Shown here piece after piece: positions 22,481 to 33,187 of a stretch of DNA of 64,000 nt (positions are counted from its first letter, which is position 1; each line of letters opens with the position of its first letter). This stretch comes from Pachyseris speciosa (taxonomy: Eukaryota; Cnidaria; Anthozoa; Scleractinia; Pachyseridae), in contig JAEMWC010000266.1 in assembly GCA_016490735.1 (NCBI GenBank), forward strand, positions 666,001 through 730,000. The letters are read 5' to 3'. Both the position numbers and the translations under genes were made by a program. The notes beneath the pieces were generated by a model. The model ran no database searches. It saw only the letters and a program-made list of their open reading frames with translations, and was not told the origin of the DNA.

Positions 22481-23511
22481 TCTTCTTGTAAAGCACTCGC
22501 TGTCGGTTGTGGACTCCTTCTGCTCTCACTGGGCCCGGAAACCCGTGCTGTTTGCGTCAAGCAATGGTCCTCTCGCAACTCTACCTCCACGAGCAGCGCT
22601 TGAAGCATGTCCTCCAAAGTCCAGTCCAAGTACTCCTCTCCTCTTGTGATGGTAAGCCTCATCGCGTCAGGGATCTTTTCCAGGAGCATGGGGACAACAA
22701 TTGCCGAGTATGTTCCTTCATCCACCTCCAAGGCTTGCAACGCTCGGTGTTTGGTCTCGACGAGGTCGTAGAAACTTCGCAGCCTTGCCGTATCCTTCTC
22801 GTGGTAGACTGGTCGTGCATTTAACAGTTCGTTAACGAGAGCTCGTTGGATCGCCGTCTTCTTTCCGTACCGTCTCCTTAGCAACTCTACGGCCGATCCA
22901 TAGTTTCCTGAAGTCAAGGCAAATCCTGCAATGGCTGATCTCGCCGGCTCTAATAGCAGTCCTCTCAAGTAGGAGAATTTATCTACGTTCGACAGGGCTT
23001 CGTTCTGGTGGATGGCGCTTTCGAACGAATCCCAAAATTCCTGCCACTCGTGAAGTTTCCCACTGAACTTCCTGACCTCCAGTTTGGGGAGCTTGGCTCT
23101 CACGGTTTTCGTGGATGCTGGGGTCGCTAAGTTCAAAGGTTCACCTTCAACATTCTCGTTCACCTTGGCGCTTGTTGCTGGAACTTCGCTTGACTGGGAA
23201 GTCGGCGCGATCACAACGTTCAACTTCTCATCTATCCCCACAAGTCGCTGAGTAACGTCGGCTTTGAGGGTTGCGCTTTTGCCGATTTCGTCTGCTATGT
23301 CCTCTTCAGTTGATTTATCATCAGCGACTAGTTCGGCCAAAATCTCCTCGTCGAGTGGTACGATCTTTTGCAACTGTTCTTCTAGCGTCCCCTTCCACTT
23401 TATCAATTCAGCCTTTTTCGCGGGAACATAACTTTCAATGCACGCATCAACGTCTGGAGGGATTCCGGATAAAAATCCTCGATGCCCCGATCTCACTTTC
23501 TTGTTCAACAT
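22450..23511 (-). pseudogene. BEL/Pao gag (DUF1759-type)
   Basis: A 353-codon open frame that starts just inside the primer site. It has a charged N-terminal region, then PKLEVRKFSGKLHEWQEFW, the typical entry to the DUF1759 gag domain (about residues 145-300), with LRGLLLEPARSAIAG and LLRRRYGKK following. It stops at 22450 in the sequence that, one frame over, continues as the CPFC zinc-knuckle region. A single frameshift near 22460 therefore ends it early. A programmed shift is possible, but the other lesions make mutation more likely. Confidence 0.85.
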
Positions 23512-23515
23512 TGCA

Positions 23516-23532
23516 TCCGGCTCGAAGGACCA
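23516..23532 (-). other. Primer binding site, tRNA-Tyr type
   Basis: The minus strand reads TGGTCCTTCGAGCCGGA five bases inside the 5' LTR. Its complement TCCGGCTCGAAGGACCA matches the 3' end, CCA included, of eukaryotic tRNA-Tyr as I remember it. This is where minus-strand DNA synthesis would be primed. Confidence 0.85.
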
Positions 23533-23537
23533 CGTTT

Positions 23538-24020
23538 TGCAGAATTTTCCTCAGCGTTGGAAAATCGCCGCGCTCGCTGGTTCAACACTCAGGACTGTAT
23601 TCTTTCTGGTACTTTATTCGCAATCCACGATACACATTCCTTCAATCTGGTAACATTCCGTTCACGATCTCTTCACAATCTCAATCAAGCGATCTAACTT
23701 ACACGTACAGCCGTTCTCTATTTATCTACTTTACTGATAAAAGAGGAAGTTTACACCCTTTTACGTACATCCTGAATTTCCCAGTTACTTAATTTTGTAC
23801 ATTACAAGTCTATTGTTTATTTAGTTACATTTCCGAGTCGTGCATGACACGCACCTTAACCAAAACTAATCCAATTACATAAGTGTCACACCCTGTATAT
23901 GTTTACGTCACAGGATGTTCCCACCGAATTCTACCCAATTTAACGTTTGTTTTAATGTTGCAATTAATCTTTATTTACCTACATTCGTTACTTGATTATG
24001 TAAGACAATGTTCCATAACA
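23538..24020 (-). repeat. 5' LTR of the BEL/Pao element
   Basis: 483 bp, starting TGTTATGGAACATTG and ending AATTCTGCA on the minus strand, with TG...CA ends. Compared with the 3' LTR it lacks 12 bases (TTTAGACACGAA as read on the plus strand) and differs at three other positions. Transcription should start inside it and run toward lower coordinates. Confidence 0.92.
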
Positions 24021-25541
24021 ATATTAATGCTTATATTATTTTACTCGGCCACGATTTCCTGTACAAATCCTATTCTGTAGCTCATTCAATCTTGGGTCCC
24101 AGCCACACATATCCGGATATTTTTTAAAACGGAGATCTTTTCAGTTTCTCTGTTTTCAAAAAAAGAAAAAACAAACAAACAACGACAACAACAAGTAGTG
24201 TCCACAATTAAATGTATTTGAAGCGTTTTCACCTGTTCACACTTAAATGCTAAATACGATGGAAATACGGTAGCGTCCCTTACAGAACATCCACAGCGAA
24301 GACTGGGACAGACTGTAATGAGTCCATGACATCATCGTATTCAAAAATTGTCCGTCCACCGAAATACAAAAAAAGCAGGCGTTTTCAAAATCTCCTGGAA
24401 ACCGGTTTTCAAAACCTCTGGTTTTGGTGCCCCAAAACGCAGTTTACGTGTGCACGAAAGGCGTAAACGGAGATAAAAAAAAAATGTACGTTAAAAAATC
24501 GGATACTTGTAGATGGGGATTTACGTGTGCACGAAAGGCGTAAACGTAGAAAAAATGTGCGTTAACTCGAAAACGTGTGGACGGGTCTTTAGGATTAGCA
24601 GGGTCAACCGGCAGTTCCATTGAGGAATCTTTGTGGGCATTCGGGAAAAAATCGTTCCATGTTACGTATAGGGTGAAGGACTTAGCAGAATAGAGGATGC
24701 ATCCTAATTTCCCTTTGAATCATTTGATATATAACACCGGTATTGTTTATAGGGCCCGCTTCTCCTATTATTTCATGGTTAGAGGCATTTGTTTCTGCTT
24801 TGTGTTATTTGCTACATCTTATCCCTCACGAGAGCTACTTTCATTGGAATGAATGCCGTGGAATTCGCACTGAAGTCAGCTCAAGCATATTAAGGCATGT
24901 CTCGAGCCAAATACAGGAAAAATCTAAAGACAATCACAATTCCCTACATATTTACCGAAAGATCACCAAACTTGGCAGTGATATAGAACTTGGCAATTTT
25001 AACGTATTTCTAGCTTCAAATCTTCAAATTGTAGATCACGTGACCTACTATGACGTTTGATTACACAAATAGAAAATTTAAAATGGGCCGGTGGGTTTAC
25101 ATACAATGTCCATCAGAAGCAACGTTATTATGACTGTGTGGTTATCCTCTTCATGAATCTGTCCTGAATGGTTGACCTTAGTTTTTGATTAAAGGATTAT
25201 TAAACAAAAGAGGTCACGTGACCTATGAAACATCTTAATAACGTTTTAATAGAATAAGATGTTACACCATAAAGGACAAATATAGTGTCTTCCTGACAAA
25301 GCAAACAATTGAAGACATTTAGCTTCTAGTGACAACGAACCATTCTTGGCCCATTTGATAAGTCATTAAGAGCACTATTATGACGCCATTAAACACGTGA
25401 CCAGAAAATGTATGACTTAAGGATCTTAAGGCTACTACAATACTTGTGTTCTGAACTTCTGGCAACTCTGGGAGTTCAAACAAAATTGCTGTTACAGAAG
25501 CTTAGTTTTAACTTCGCGGGAGATCTTAACCAAGCCATGCC
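24021..25541. other. Block B continued, then unassigned non-coding DNA
   Basis: 24021-24860 aligns with 12090-12810 of block A (AAATCCTATTCTGTAGCTCATTCA, GCAGGCGTTTTCAAAA, TTACGTGTGCACGAAAGGCG, TCCTAATTTCCCTTTGAATC). The phrase TTTACGTGTGCACGAAAGGCG occurs twice here, at about 24442 and 24521. From 24860 to 25541 I see no gene or recognised repeat. Confidence 0.6.
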
Positions 25542-25545
25542 TTAA

Positions 25546-26479
25546 GGCCCGGCCAAACGAGTGCAACATCATCCAACATTGTTGAATCTAACATTGTTGG
25601 ACGATGTTGCACAGTGTTGAACGAGGTGGCCAAACGAATGCAACAAGTTGGATTCAACACTTGGTCTCAAGGGATTGGGACCAATATTTACCAAGACCCC
25701 TTAGAAAACAAACCGTGCGATATTGTCTTTGTTAGCCCAAAAATGCTGCGAGACCGATAACTGTACATAAAGCCTGGTTTACACTTAGCGACTCCAACAC
25801 AAGCGCAAGCATAAGCGCAAGCACAAGAGCGCTTATCTCACTATGAAAACGGGCTTAACGCAAGCATAGCCATAAGCACAAGCACAAGCGCAAGGATCAA
25901 AATTTTCCCTTTTCCTTGTGCTTGCGCTTATGCTCGCGTTCGCTTGCGTAGTGTTCGTTTTCACTTAGTACAAGCTATTTATGCTTCCGCTTGTGCTTGC
26001 GTCGCTAGTGAAAACCAAGCTTAAGCGTAAGACAATCTTCTCGCTTTCGATGATCTTACAGTTTCAGCTACTACTTTCCCCTTTCGATTTCTTTTTGAAG
26101 AGAGATCACTTGTGTTAGAGCTCTCTTCGTCGAGATATTGAAAACTATGCTAGTTCGTGATACTGTTTTCTTAACACTCACGCGGCAACGCGCGAAGCAA
26201 GTATAAACAATGAATACAGATACCGCAAAAGTCAGCATGCGCGCATTCAACATTGTTGAAAACAGTGGCCAAACGAATGCAACATTGTTGTTCACACCTG
26301 AGAACAAAAGAAATGTTGGATGATGTTGAAGACGATGTTTGATGGATATCAAACTTCGTCCAAGATCATCCAACATCATACACCATCGTGCAACATGGTG
26401 GCCAAACGAGTGCAATATGTTGGGTTCAACAATGTTGGACGATGTTGCATCAACATGTTGGATCCGTTTGGCCGGGCCT
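25546..26479. mobile_element. TTAA-flanked non-autonomous DNA transposon
   Basis: Begins GGCCCGGCCAAACGAGTGCAA and ends with the inverse, TTTGGCCGGGCCT. It is flanked on both sides by TTAA (25542-25545 and 26480-26483). TTAA target duplications are typical of piggyBac and Kolobok superfamilies. Both subterminal regions are packed with the near-palindromic phrase CAACATTGTTG and relatives. No transposase is recognisable, so it would have needed an enzyme in trans. A second element is nested inside it. Confidence 0.82.
25771..26020. mobile_element. 250-bp MITE nested in the TTAA element
   Basis: The ends AGCCTGGTTTACACTTAGCGAC and GTCGCTAGTGAAAACCAAGC are inverted repeats. The flanks are ATAA (25767-25770) and TTAA (26021-26024), so it too may be a TTAA inserter. 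The interior consists of short phrases CAAGCGCAAGC and CATAAGCGCAAG on the left, with their complements on the right, so the whole element can fold back on itself. Confidence 0.78.
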
Positions 26480-26483
26480 TTAA

Positions 26484-27300
26484 CGTGCTTGAGAGCTTAT
26501 TTCACTTTTTGTTTCTTTTTCGCGTCTTTGTCCTGTCAATGTTCAGTTTTTTTTAAGTTGTTTCCTTACTTGATTCCTTGCTTGAGTCGGTGTTGTTGAT
26601 GTTGTAAAAATAATAAAAAATAAAGATAAAATAACTTTGTGCTTAATAAAATATTATTACAACTCGACAATTAGAGTAAATTGGCTAGACGCCATAGCCG
26701 CTCGCCGCTTTAATACAAAACGATCAGAAATGAGGTAAACACCTCCACTTTACAATTATTAATTGTATCAATTAAGTAGGCTCCAGTCAAGGTGGGGGCT
26801 AAAACATGCCAAAAAGTGCAATTAACTCATAACCTCAACCAGGTGTGGCAGGATAAAGGGGAGGAGGTGAGTAAAAGCTCATGTAGTCAGGATGAATTGC
26901 AGAGGTGAACGAGTGACGCTGTAGAAGTTACATGGACCAAAAACCCCCGGGGCTATCACTTTGCATTGCAATAACCCCTTTCCCTCTATCATCTAGGGGC
27001 TGTTGTCGCGCAATAATAAAAATTCATTATTGTTTATACCAATAAACATAACAAAAACAAGACTTGTAATGATAAAAAATAAAAATGACGTGAAATGTTC
27101 CATGATTGTCGCCCTTGCTAATCATCCCTGAAACACTTAAGTCATATGAAATTTAAGAGATAAGCTAAACAAAACAAATTCAATAACCTCTTTGAAAAAG
27201 TCGGCTGCCCTTGCTAATTCGACTTAAAAATAGGAAATATTATAATGTACAAACAACAGCCCCTGCCTGAGGACATATTAGATCATATAGTTCAGTTATT
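26484..27300. other. Block B piece and DIRS flank
   Basis: 26490-26660 matches 13140-13260 of block A (CTTATTTCACTTTTTG, TTTTTCGCGTCTTTGTCCTGTCAATGTTCAG). GGGGCTGTTGT (26996-27006) and ACAACAGCCCC (27253-27263) are exact inverses, 246 bp apart, just beyond the DIRS remnant. They may belong to its terminal structure. No gene is seen. Confidence 0.5.
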
Positions 27301-28550
27301 CATAGACTGAATGCGGATATACTTCACAAAAGCATTTGACATCTACCGCCCGCTGGACCGTATCTGCGCATCAGACATCTTCTTCTCGGCAGCAGCAAAC
27401 TATTCCCTTTATATCTGGATTGGTCCAATCCACAATACCTGACGGCATTGGTAAGCTTATTAGTGAAAAAAAAAAAAAAAAGATCCAGGGACTGCTGAGC
27501 CATTGGGTAACTGAAAAAGTGGCCCCACACTGAAACCACACTTCAGGAGGTAATCCAATAGCTACTGAACTGAACAGAAACCAGTTTGACGGGTCACCAC
27601 TAGAGAAAAAGACCGCTGATTGGAACTATGTTTGTAATTCAAAAAAGTGATCCTAATGGCCTCAACTTTGTTTGCGGAGTTAAACAGTTTAGTAACTTGA
27701 TCCAAGGAAATATGTTGGCCATCCTAAGATGCTGTGATTTCACTCACTCTACAAAAAGCAAAAAATGAAAACAAACACATTGCTTTAAATAGAAAGGTAT
27801 TTTAATCTGAGTCTTGTAGATGGTGTGCCGTTTGAATCACTCTATGTAATATAGGAAATGCAATTGGTAGCCTAGTGTCAAGCCGGCAAACCAATCTTTG
27901 GATAATTCTTAAGCATCTATACTATGAAAAAGTTTTAATTGGATAAGAATATCCAGCTAATTTGTGACAATAACTATTGCAGATATGTATGTATTCACTG
28001 TGGAAGGGGCATATTTGTGATCAAAACGGTAAGCGATAAAGAGAGCCACAGCAGGTGGAGACGGTGGCAGAGCTGTTCTAGTACCCGGAAAAGTACTTGC
28101 AAGAAACTGAAATAACATTTTCCAAGCCCCCCTGTATGTGGGGATTGAGGACTGCTGAAGGCGTGATGACACAGATGTAAGACTAAATTTGCCAGTCCTG
28201 CGGCTGGAGATGACTGGAGATTACTTTAGGCATTGGGTCCATGGAGGGTGGAGCCAAGCTCATAAACTTTTGGATCTGTAAGCGGGACAGAGAATCTACT
28301 AACACATTGTGAACCCCTCGTACATGTTTAGCCTTGAATAAAATATTATACTTCAAGCAGATCAAGACAATTTTTTTAAACACCAGTTGTTTATCTTTGC
28401 AAGACTGCTTGTTAATGACATGTACAAGGGCTACGTTATCGATCAAAAATAAGATTCAAAGATTCGCCATGTAACTCCCCCATAGAAATAAGCTAAGCAC
28501 AATGGGAAAAAATTCCCCCAAAAATGCAATGTTATAAGAGGAATAAGATG
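27300..28550 (-). pseudogene. DIRS-like retrotransposon: RNase H and tyrosine recombinase remnant
   Basis: Read on the minus strand from 28550. An RNase H-like stretch comes first (FFPIVLSLFLWG, then DNVALVHVINKQSCKDKQLV, then HVRGVHNVLVDSLSR). A tyrosine-recombinase N-terminal part follows after a frameshift near 28180 (SSIPTYRGAWKMLFQFL, then APSTVNTYISAI). Further shifts and stops lead to LDTRLPIAFPILHRV, FCRVSEIT with the first catalytic arginine region, SLDQVTKLFNSANKVEAIRI, and finally SDAQIR...NAFVKYIRI near 27310, with the catalytic tyrosine position. This order is that of DIRS1-like elements, which integrate with a tyrosine recombinase rather than an integrase. It is heavily mutated and lacks gag and most of the reverse transcriptase. 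Confidence 0.8.
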
Positions 28551-28559
28551 CTCGCCAAA

Positions 28560-29040
28560 CACCCCCCCCCCCCTTTTTTTTTTCGCAGCCAAGACGCAAT
28601 TTCTCCCTTTAAATGTTTGTTGTATAATATGAAGTAACTCCTTTTTTATGGAAGTGATAGTTTACTTCATAGTGAATTTGAGTTCTTTTTATTTGTCTAT
28701 ACCCTTTTAACCAGTAAATATTTACTTAATTACAAAATAGGGTTTAATGGTAGGCTTTAGCCCAGAAACTGAATTGTAGGCTTATAATGATACATGTAGC
28801 CTGGTTTGTAAATTGAGGAGATCCCAAGTTAAAGCTGAGAATGATGGTGGCTTTTTGACTTTTGGGGAAGTGTTGCTTGATACTCTTGTCTAACATAATT
28901 TAAAATAATTAACTTTGCATGTTGAATTGGGCGTGAATTTTTTGAAGCTCGCCACGATAATCCAGCAACTATCCAGCAACTAAGTTGAACCTTAACAAAG
29001 TTTGCAGCGATAATGCATTTTTTACCTCGTTCCATTTTAC
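28560..29040. repeat. Block B, 3' part
   Basis: Aligns with 13355-13880: TTGTATAATATGAAGTAAC, GGTAGGCTTTAGCCCAGAAA, CATGTTGAATTGGGCGTGAA, and AAGCTCGCCACGATAATC against AAGCTCACCACGACAATC. CCAGCAACTA is doubled here and single in block A. It begins with a C-run and T-run at 28560-28580. Confidence 0.7.
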
Positions 29041-29329
29041 TCTTCGGATGGGATTGGGTCTGCTCTCGTCGCGCTCGTTTGCTGAAGGGTGATTCTGGAG
29101 TCAAACGAATTCACCTTTCTGGCGTAAATATGGCCACTAGCGTGACGTTTATTTGGCCCAAATATCCTTATCATAAAATTACAAGTATTTGATGGTATCT
29201 TCAGCAAAGGTGGGCCACAAGCCACACATTGTGGCAGCCCCACTAAGACGAGAGCGGAGCCCAACCACGAAGAAAAAATAATAGATGATAAATTTTAACT
29301 AGCAACGCGAAGACAAGTAAATTTAATTA

Positions 29330-29800
29330 AGCAAAATATGTCAAGGCAAAGCGCAGCCCAAAGTCTGACCGCCGATGACAGGACAAGGACAAGTGTCTAC
29401 TTATGTAAAATTTTTGTTTTGATTCAAAATCAACAAGGCCACAGCCCATGGCGCTAGCTGACTGGCGCGGGAAAACACGTGAAACATAACCTACGTATCC
29501 GAGAAACGCCAACATAATGAACAAGCGGCAGCTCCAGACTGACCGGATTGGTAAAGACACTAAACTACAATAAATGTATGACTAAAAGTAATAACAGTGC
29601 CACAGCTCATAACTGACTGGCGAGTTAAGTACATTAGACCACAACAAAGGTACTACGACAGACATTAGCAGGGCCACAGCTCATGACTGACTGGCCTGAC
29701 TATTACCTTACTATAAAGATATGATCATGATGATCTATGAGCATCAACGGCGCCACAGCTCATGACTCACTGGCGGGATAATTACGTTAGGGAATTAAGA
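29330..29800. repeat. Diverged minisatellite with GCCACAGCTCATGACTGACTGGC core
   Basis: The core recurs at about 29450, 29598, 29671 and 29750, with more diverged traces at about 29350 and 29530. The later units are spaced 73-79 bp. The spacer sequences contain ATTACGTTAG-like and ACATTAGACC-like ends. No coding potential is supported. Confidence 0.6.
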
Positions 29801-31550
29801 TAAGTTAAAAGTTAAGAGTGACTCTCTGTAACGACCGAGTGAGATTGTAAAAATGTGGCACAAGGTTGAAAAATTGGCCCCTTAAAATTTTTTTTCCACA
29901 GATAACCTATGGTATGCTACGAATCGTGATATAAGTTTTAGGTTCTAGAGTTTTTACATTTTTGAGAAAATTTCGAAAAACCGTCGACAACCCGTGGAGC
30001 CGAAAAATCACAGAAATGAGGTCAAATTTCCTGATCGGAGAATCGACCTTGCGTGAAGGCGCATAACTAATTATTGTTTTCCTTAGGCTATAATTTCATT
30101 TAGGAGGTACTGCTAAGCTGCTTTGATGATACTTTAGGCTGATAATTATAATTCCCAATTCCTGGAGAGCAAGCGAAGAGAAGCGAAATTTCCAAACTTT
30201 GAAAATCAAAAATAGTATACCGTTTTCAAACATCTCAAAGCATGCTCGGTATTACTTAGAATTCTTTCAAAATTCAATTCTAGCAAGTAAAAGAGAAGTA
30301 TTTGAACGTGGTATAATTGTTTGCTTTGGAAAAATTACTTCTGCAACGAGCGACCCCATGGAAGTTGACCCAATTTGACCTTCATAAGTGATTTTGATTA
30401 ACCGGGAATGTAAACAACTCGACTCGCTTTCGCTCGCTTTCTAGTCAGACCATTGAAAAGCCCTGCCATTTCCCATCATTGTCCCATTAACCCTTTTCGA
30501 TCCAAGTGGGTGCTATTTATTTCACCAGATTTTGGGCAATAAATGGTCTGGGGCTCTTAACTTCTTCATATATGGAGTTATTATGAAAATATCTGCTGTC
30601 TTGAAATACTGGGAACCCAGGCTTTAGAGTCACGTGATGCACCCGAGTGGCTGTTGTTTGTCGAGTCAGTGGAATCGCTTGACTGTGGTGCAATTGTCAG
30701 TTTTAGAGTGCTTTTCTGAGCCATTTTCCTCTGCAGAAGCCCCCATGCTGGCATCATTAAGCTAGAATGTGGGTAAAGGCAAGCCTTTGAAAGAAACCAG
30801 AGGTGAGAGGCGGTTTTATGTTGATGGAGATGCCAAACACGCTCTGTTGTGATGATGGTGGCTCGATATGGAACCTGTCTCTCTTGTCTTTCTGCAAGTG
30901 GATTCGGGGAGCTAACGAGGCAATGTGGGCTAGTTCTGACCGCTAAAAATACTCATCGATGCAACATTTTGCTGGTAGCACCGGGTGGCTCAGCACTTAT
31001 CGAAAAACTATGTAATGAACTGAAGGAGAGTTCTATGCTCGCGGCGTGGTTACAGTTCCCAGAATTCTTTTCGGCCGTGAACGAGTCCAGTTAAGACACA
31101 CAAGATTGGATCTCAGAAACGGGCTGAAACGTGGCAGGCACCAAATGTGAGAGAAACGTTTCATAGCTGATAATAAGGAGAGAGCTTGAGGTTTGCTGTA
31201 AATGTAGAATCTTGATATTTGGGCAGTTTTTCTTATTAAAAAGTTGGCCACAAAAATGTGTAAATTTTGGTGTTATTCTCTGGCCAAAAAACAAGCATTT
31301 TGGGCTTTGCTGTTAAACGATCGGTGATATGCAGCGGAATTCTGGTATTGTAGTCGTTATTTTTAGCTTTAATGATTGCTAAAACACAGTTGGTCCTATT
31401 CACACAATTATTATAACGTTCTGACAAACTTTAAACAAGAAATAAACCATAAAAAGGAAGCAGTATTTATCATCACATATGTGTGACGTTGGATGGAAAA
31501 GAGTTAACAATACGCAGTAAACCTACCTAAACTAATACTTCGGTGACAGC
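29801..31550. other. No gene recognised
   Basis: AT-rich sequence with scattered short open frames on both strands and none with a recognised motif. 30400-30440 has GACTCGCTTTCGCTCGCTTTC. The sequence around 30480-31090 has the even composition of an old transposon body, but I could not identify a family. Confidence 0.4.
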
Positions 31551-31559
31551 TTACCTTCA

Positions 31560-31740
31560 AAATGGGTGTTTGAGGACAAATAATTTCGATGTTCCACGCT
31601 AACATTTCCTCACTTTCTTGCTACTGCCCTCAGGAACTGACGTTTATATACGGCAGCGGCATTTTTCCCCACCTTGTGCAATATTTTCCCAGTAAATGAA
31701 TCCATGTCTTGCATATGGCCGAAACAGCTGTCCATGGCTG
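31560..31740 (-). pseudogene. Unidentified coding-like remnant
   Basis: On the minus strand a frame reads SCFGHMQDMDSFTGKI, then VGKNAAAVYKRQFLRAVARK, an in-frame TGA, then GNVSVEHRNYLSSNTHFEG, ending at a GTAAGC that would serve as a donor. Codon use looks coding, but I do not recognise the protein. It could be an exon of a degraded transposon-encoded or host gene. Confidence 0.35.
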
Positions 31741-32077
31741 CTAATGCTTGGGCTCAACCTTTAATTTGGTAGATTTAAGGGGTAAGATCCGCTACCGTGT
31801 GGCCTTAGTGCCCAAAGAGTGGCCTCAGCTTACCAGATCACATTAATTTGTTAAGTATACTAAACCATGCCTTGGCTTACAGTAATTAAAGCTTTTACCG
31901 CGGTTAATTTCCTATTGTTATTTGCTGAATTCACCGAGGCATCATCTGCAGTTTACACTCACGAAAAATCTATCAAGGTTAGTAAAGTCCCGGTACCGCA
32001 GTATAACAGTCATTGACAAGCGTAAATACAGCATTAAACGGCAATTTTATCCTCCATGTACGTCATTACTTTGATAC

Positions 32078-32204
32078 TTTCACACTGGCCATGATCCCCT
32101 GTAGCTATGTAACCCTCGTGACAAGCACATCTGTAGCCCTTGTTGGTAAACCCGACTTGACAAACGCTAACATTCTTTGGGCAAGGGTAATCATGGCAAA
32201 AATT
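32078..32204 (-). CDS. EGF-like exon of secreted-protein gene B
   Basis: A 127-nt exon read on the minus strand after the acceptor CTTTTCAG. It gives CHDYPCPKNVSVCQVGFTNK, then GYRCACHEGYIATGDHGQCE. The six cysteines and the GYRCxCxxGY core fit an EGF-like domain, which typically mediates extracellular protein contacts. It starts in phase 0 and ends in phase 1 before GTATCA (a weak donor), the same phases as the gene A EGF exon at 51677-51791. Its neighbours would be the PAN exon at 33498-33729 upstream and a fibrinogen-like exon downstream, which I could not find. The exon itself has no defect, but the gene around it looks broken. Confidence 0.75.
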
Positions 32205-33187
32205 CTGAAAAGTTAAGAATGTAATGTTTAAACGACAAAATCATTAAGATATTTCGACTAGTACTCGACCCTGACGAAATGCTCAAAATTAACTTCCCCT
32301 ACAAGATAATTGATTTTTATAGATTAGATTGTTATATTTTTCACGTAAATTTTACAACAATCGCGCCAACAATCAATAGATAAACGAATAATGAATTAAA
32401 AACTAAAATTGGTTAAAGGAGGAAGAGACAGAGAATTCAGTTCTCTACCTTAGATTGTTATTGTCTCCGTTAAATGATGTTTTGAAAAAAGGCATCCACA
32501 TCATCATCATCATCATCATCATCATCGCATGTTAAAATTTTAGCGTGTTTATGTATCTAGCATGAACGATATTTATGTTCCGTGCATGTGTGCAAAATTC
32601 AGTACCCTCAGGGCTGTGATGTCTGTTACTCATTTTTCGCATTTATATGTTTGAACTTCAAAACCTTTTCTCAAAATAATGTGCTGGATCAGCTTCTTGA
32701 ATTTGGAGTGACTTATGACCGAATCGTTGTTCCGAAGGTAAACAGTGACATACGACCTCATTGATTGACGTTATCAAAAGTCGTCACCGTGGAAGAAGTC
32801 GTTGATTTGCATGCTCTCTGTTTCTTACAAATGACGTCATTGTCGTATCGTCGTCTTGCGCTTGGTCTTTGATTTTTAAGAGCTCCTTAGTCTCTCTACT
32901 TTAATCCTAACGTAAATCAATAAAAATACCACATTCATTCTCATTTCAATCATCCTTAAGACAACAACAGCAACAACAAACAAAACAATATCATAGAGAC
33001 TCATGTTTGTCGGCCATCGAAGTTTTATAAGAAAAACAACACATAAAGCGGTTATAAACATGGTGAAGCAATGCATTTTATGAAATTTGACTTGACGTTC
33101 CGTATGTGGCGACATACATTTTCAGAAGTAAACGTTATAACATGAAAAACTGTTTAAATTTAAAAAGAAATTGCGAGTGATCTGGGT
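32205..33187. other. Intron of gene B, no element recognised
   Basis: Apart from the CAT microsatellite I see no feature. An 80-codon minus-strand frame near 32876-33115 is rich in hydrophobic residues, but lacks a recognised domain and splice context. Confidence 0.4.
32499..32526. repeat. (CAT)n microsatellite
   Basis: About nine perfect CAT units in an otherwise non-coding stretch. Confidence 0.9.

Larger units (their letters stand above)
17639..24020 (-). mobile_element. BEL/Pao LTR retrotransposon (defective)
   Basis: A complete-looking element on the minus strand: 5' LTR 23538-24020, tRNA primer site, gag, protease, reverse transcriptase, RNase H, integrase, purine tract and 3' LTR 17639-18133. 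The domain order, with DUF1759-type gag, DUF1758-type protease and an integrase ending in a DUF5641-like domain, is diagnostic of BEL/Pao. The LTRs differ at only three bases plus one 12-base indel, yet the coding part carries at least nine frame breaks or stops. I see no convincing 5-bp target duplication (GTTTT against ATATT). It sits in the paralogous block seen uninterrupted at about 12060. Confidence 0.93.

Noticed and set aside
17639..24020. Retrovirus-like envelope gene in the BEL/Pao element
   Set aside because: The integrase C-terminal frame ends about 20 bp from the 3' LTR, leaving no room for another gene.
26071..26415. 114-codon minus-strand frame
   Set aside because: It lies inside the TTAA-flanked transposon and reads through its subterminal repeats.
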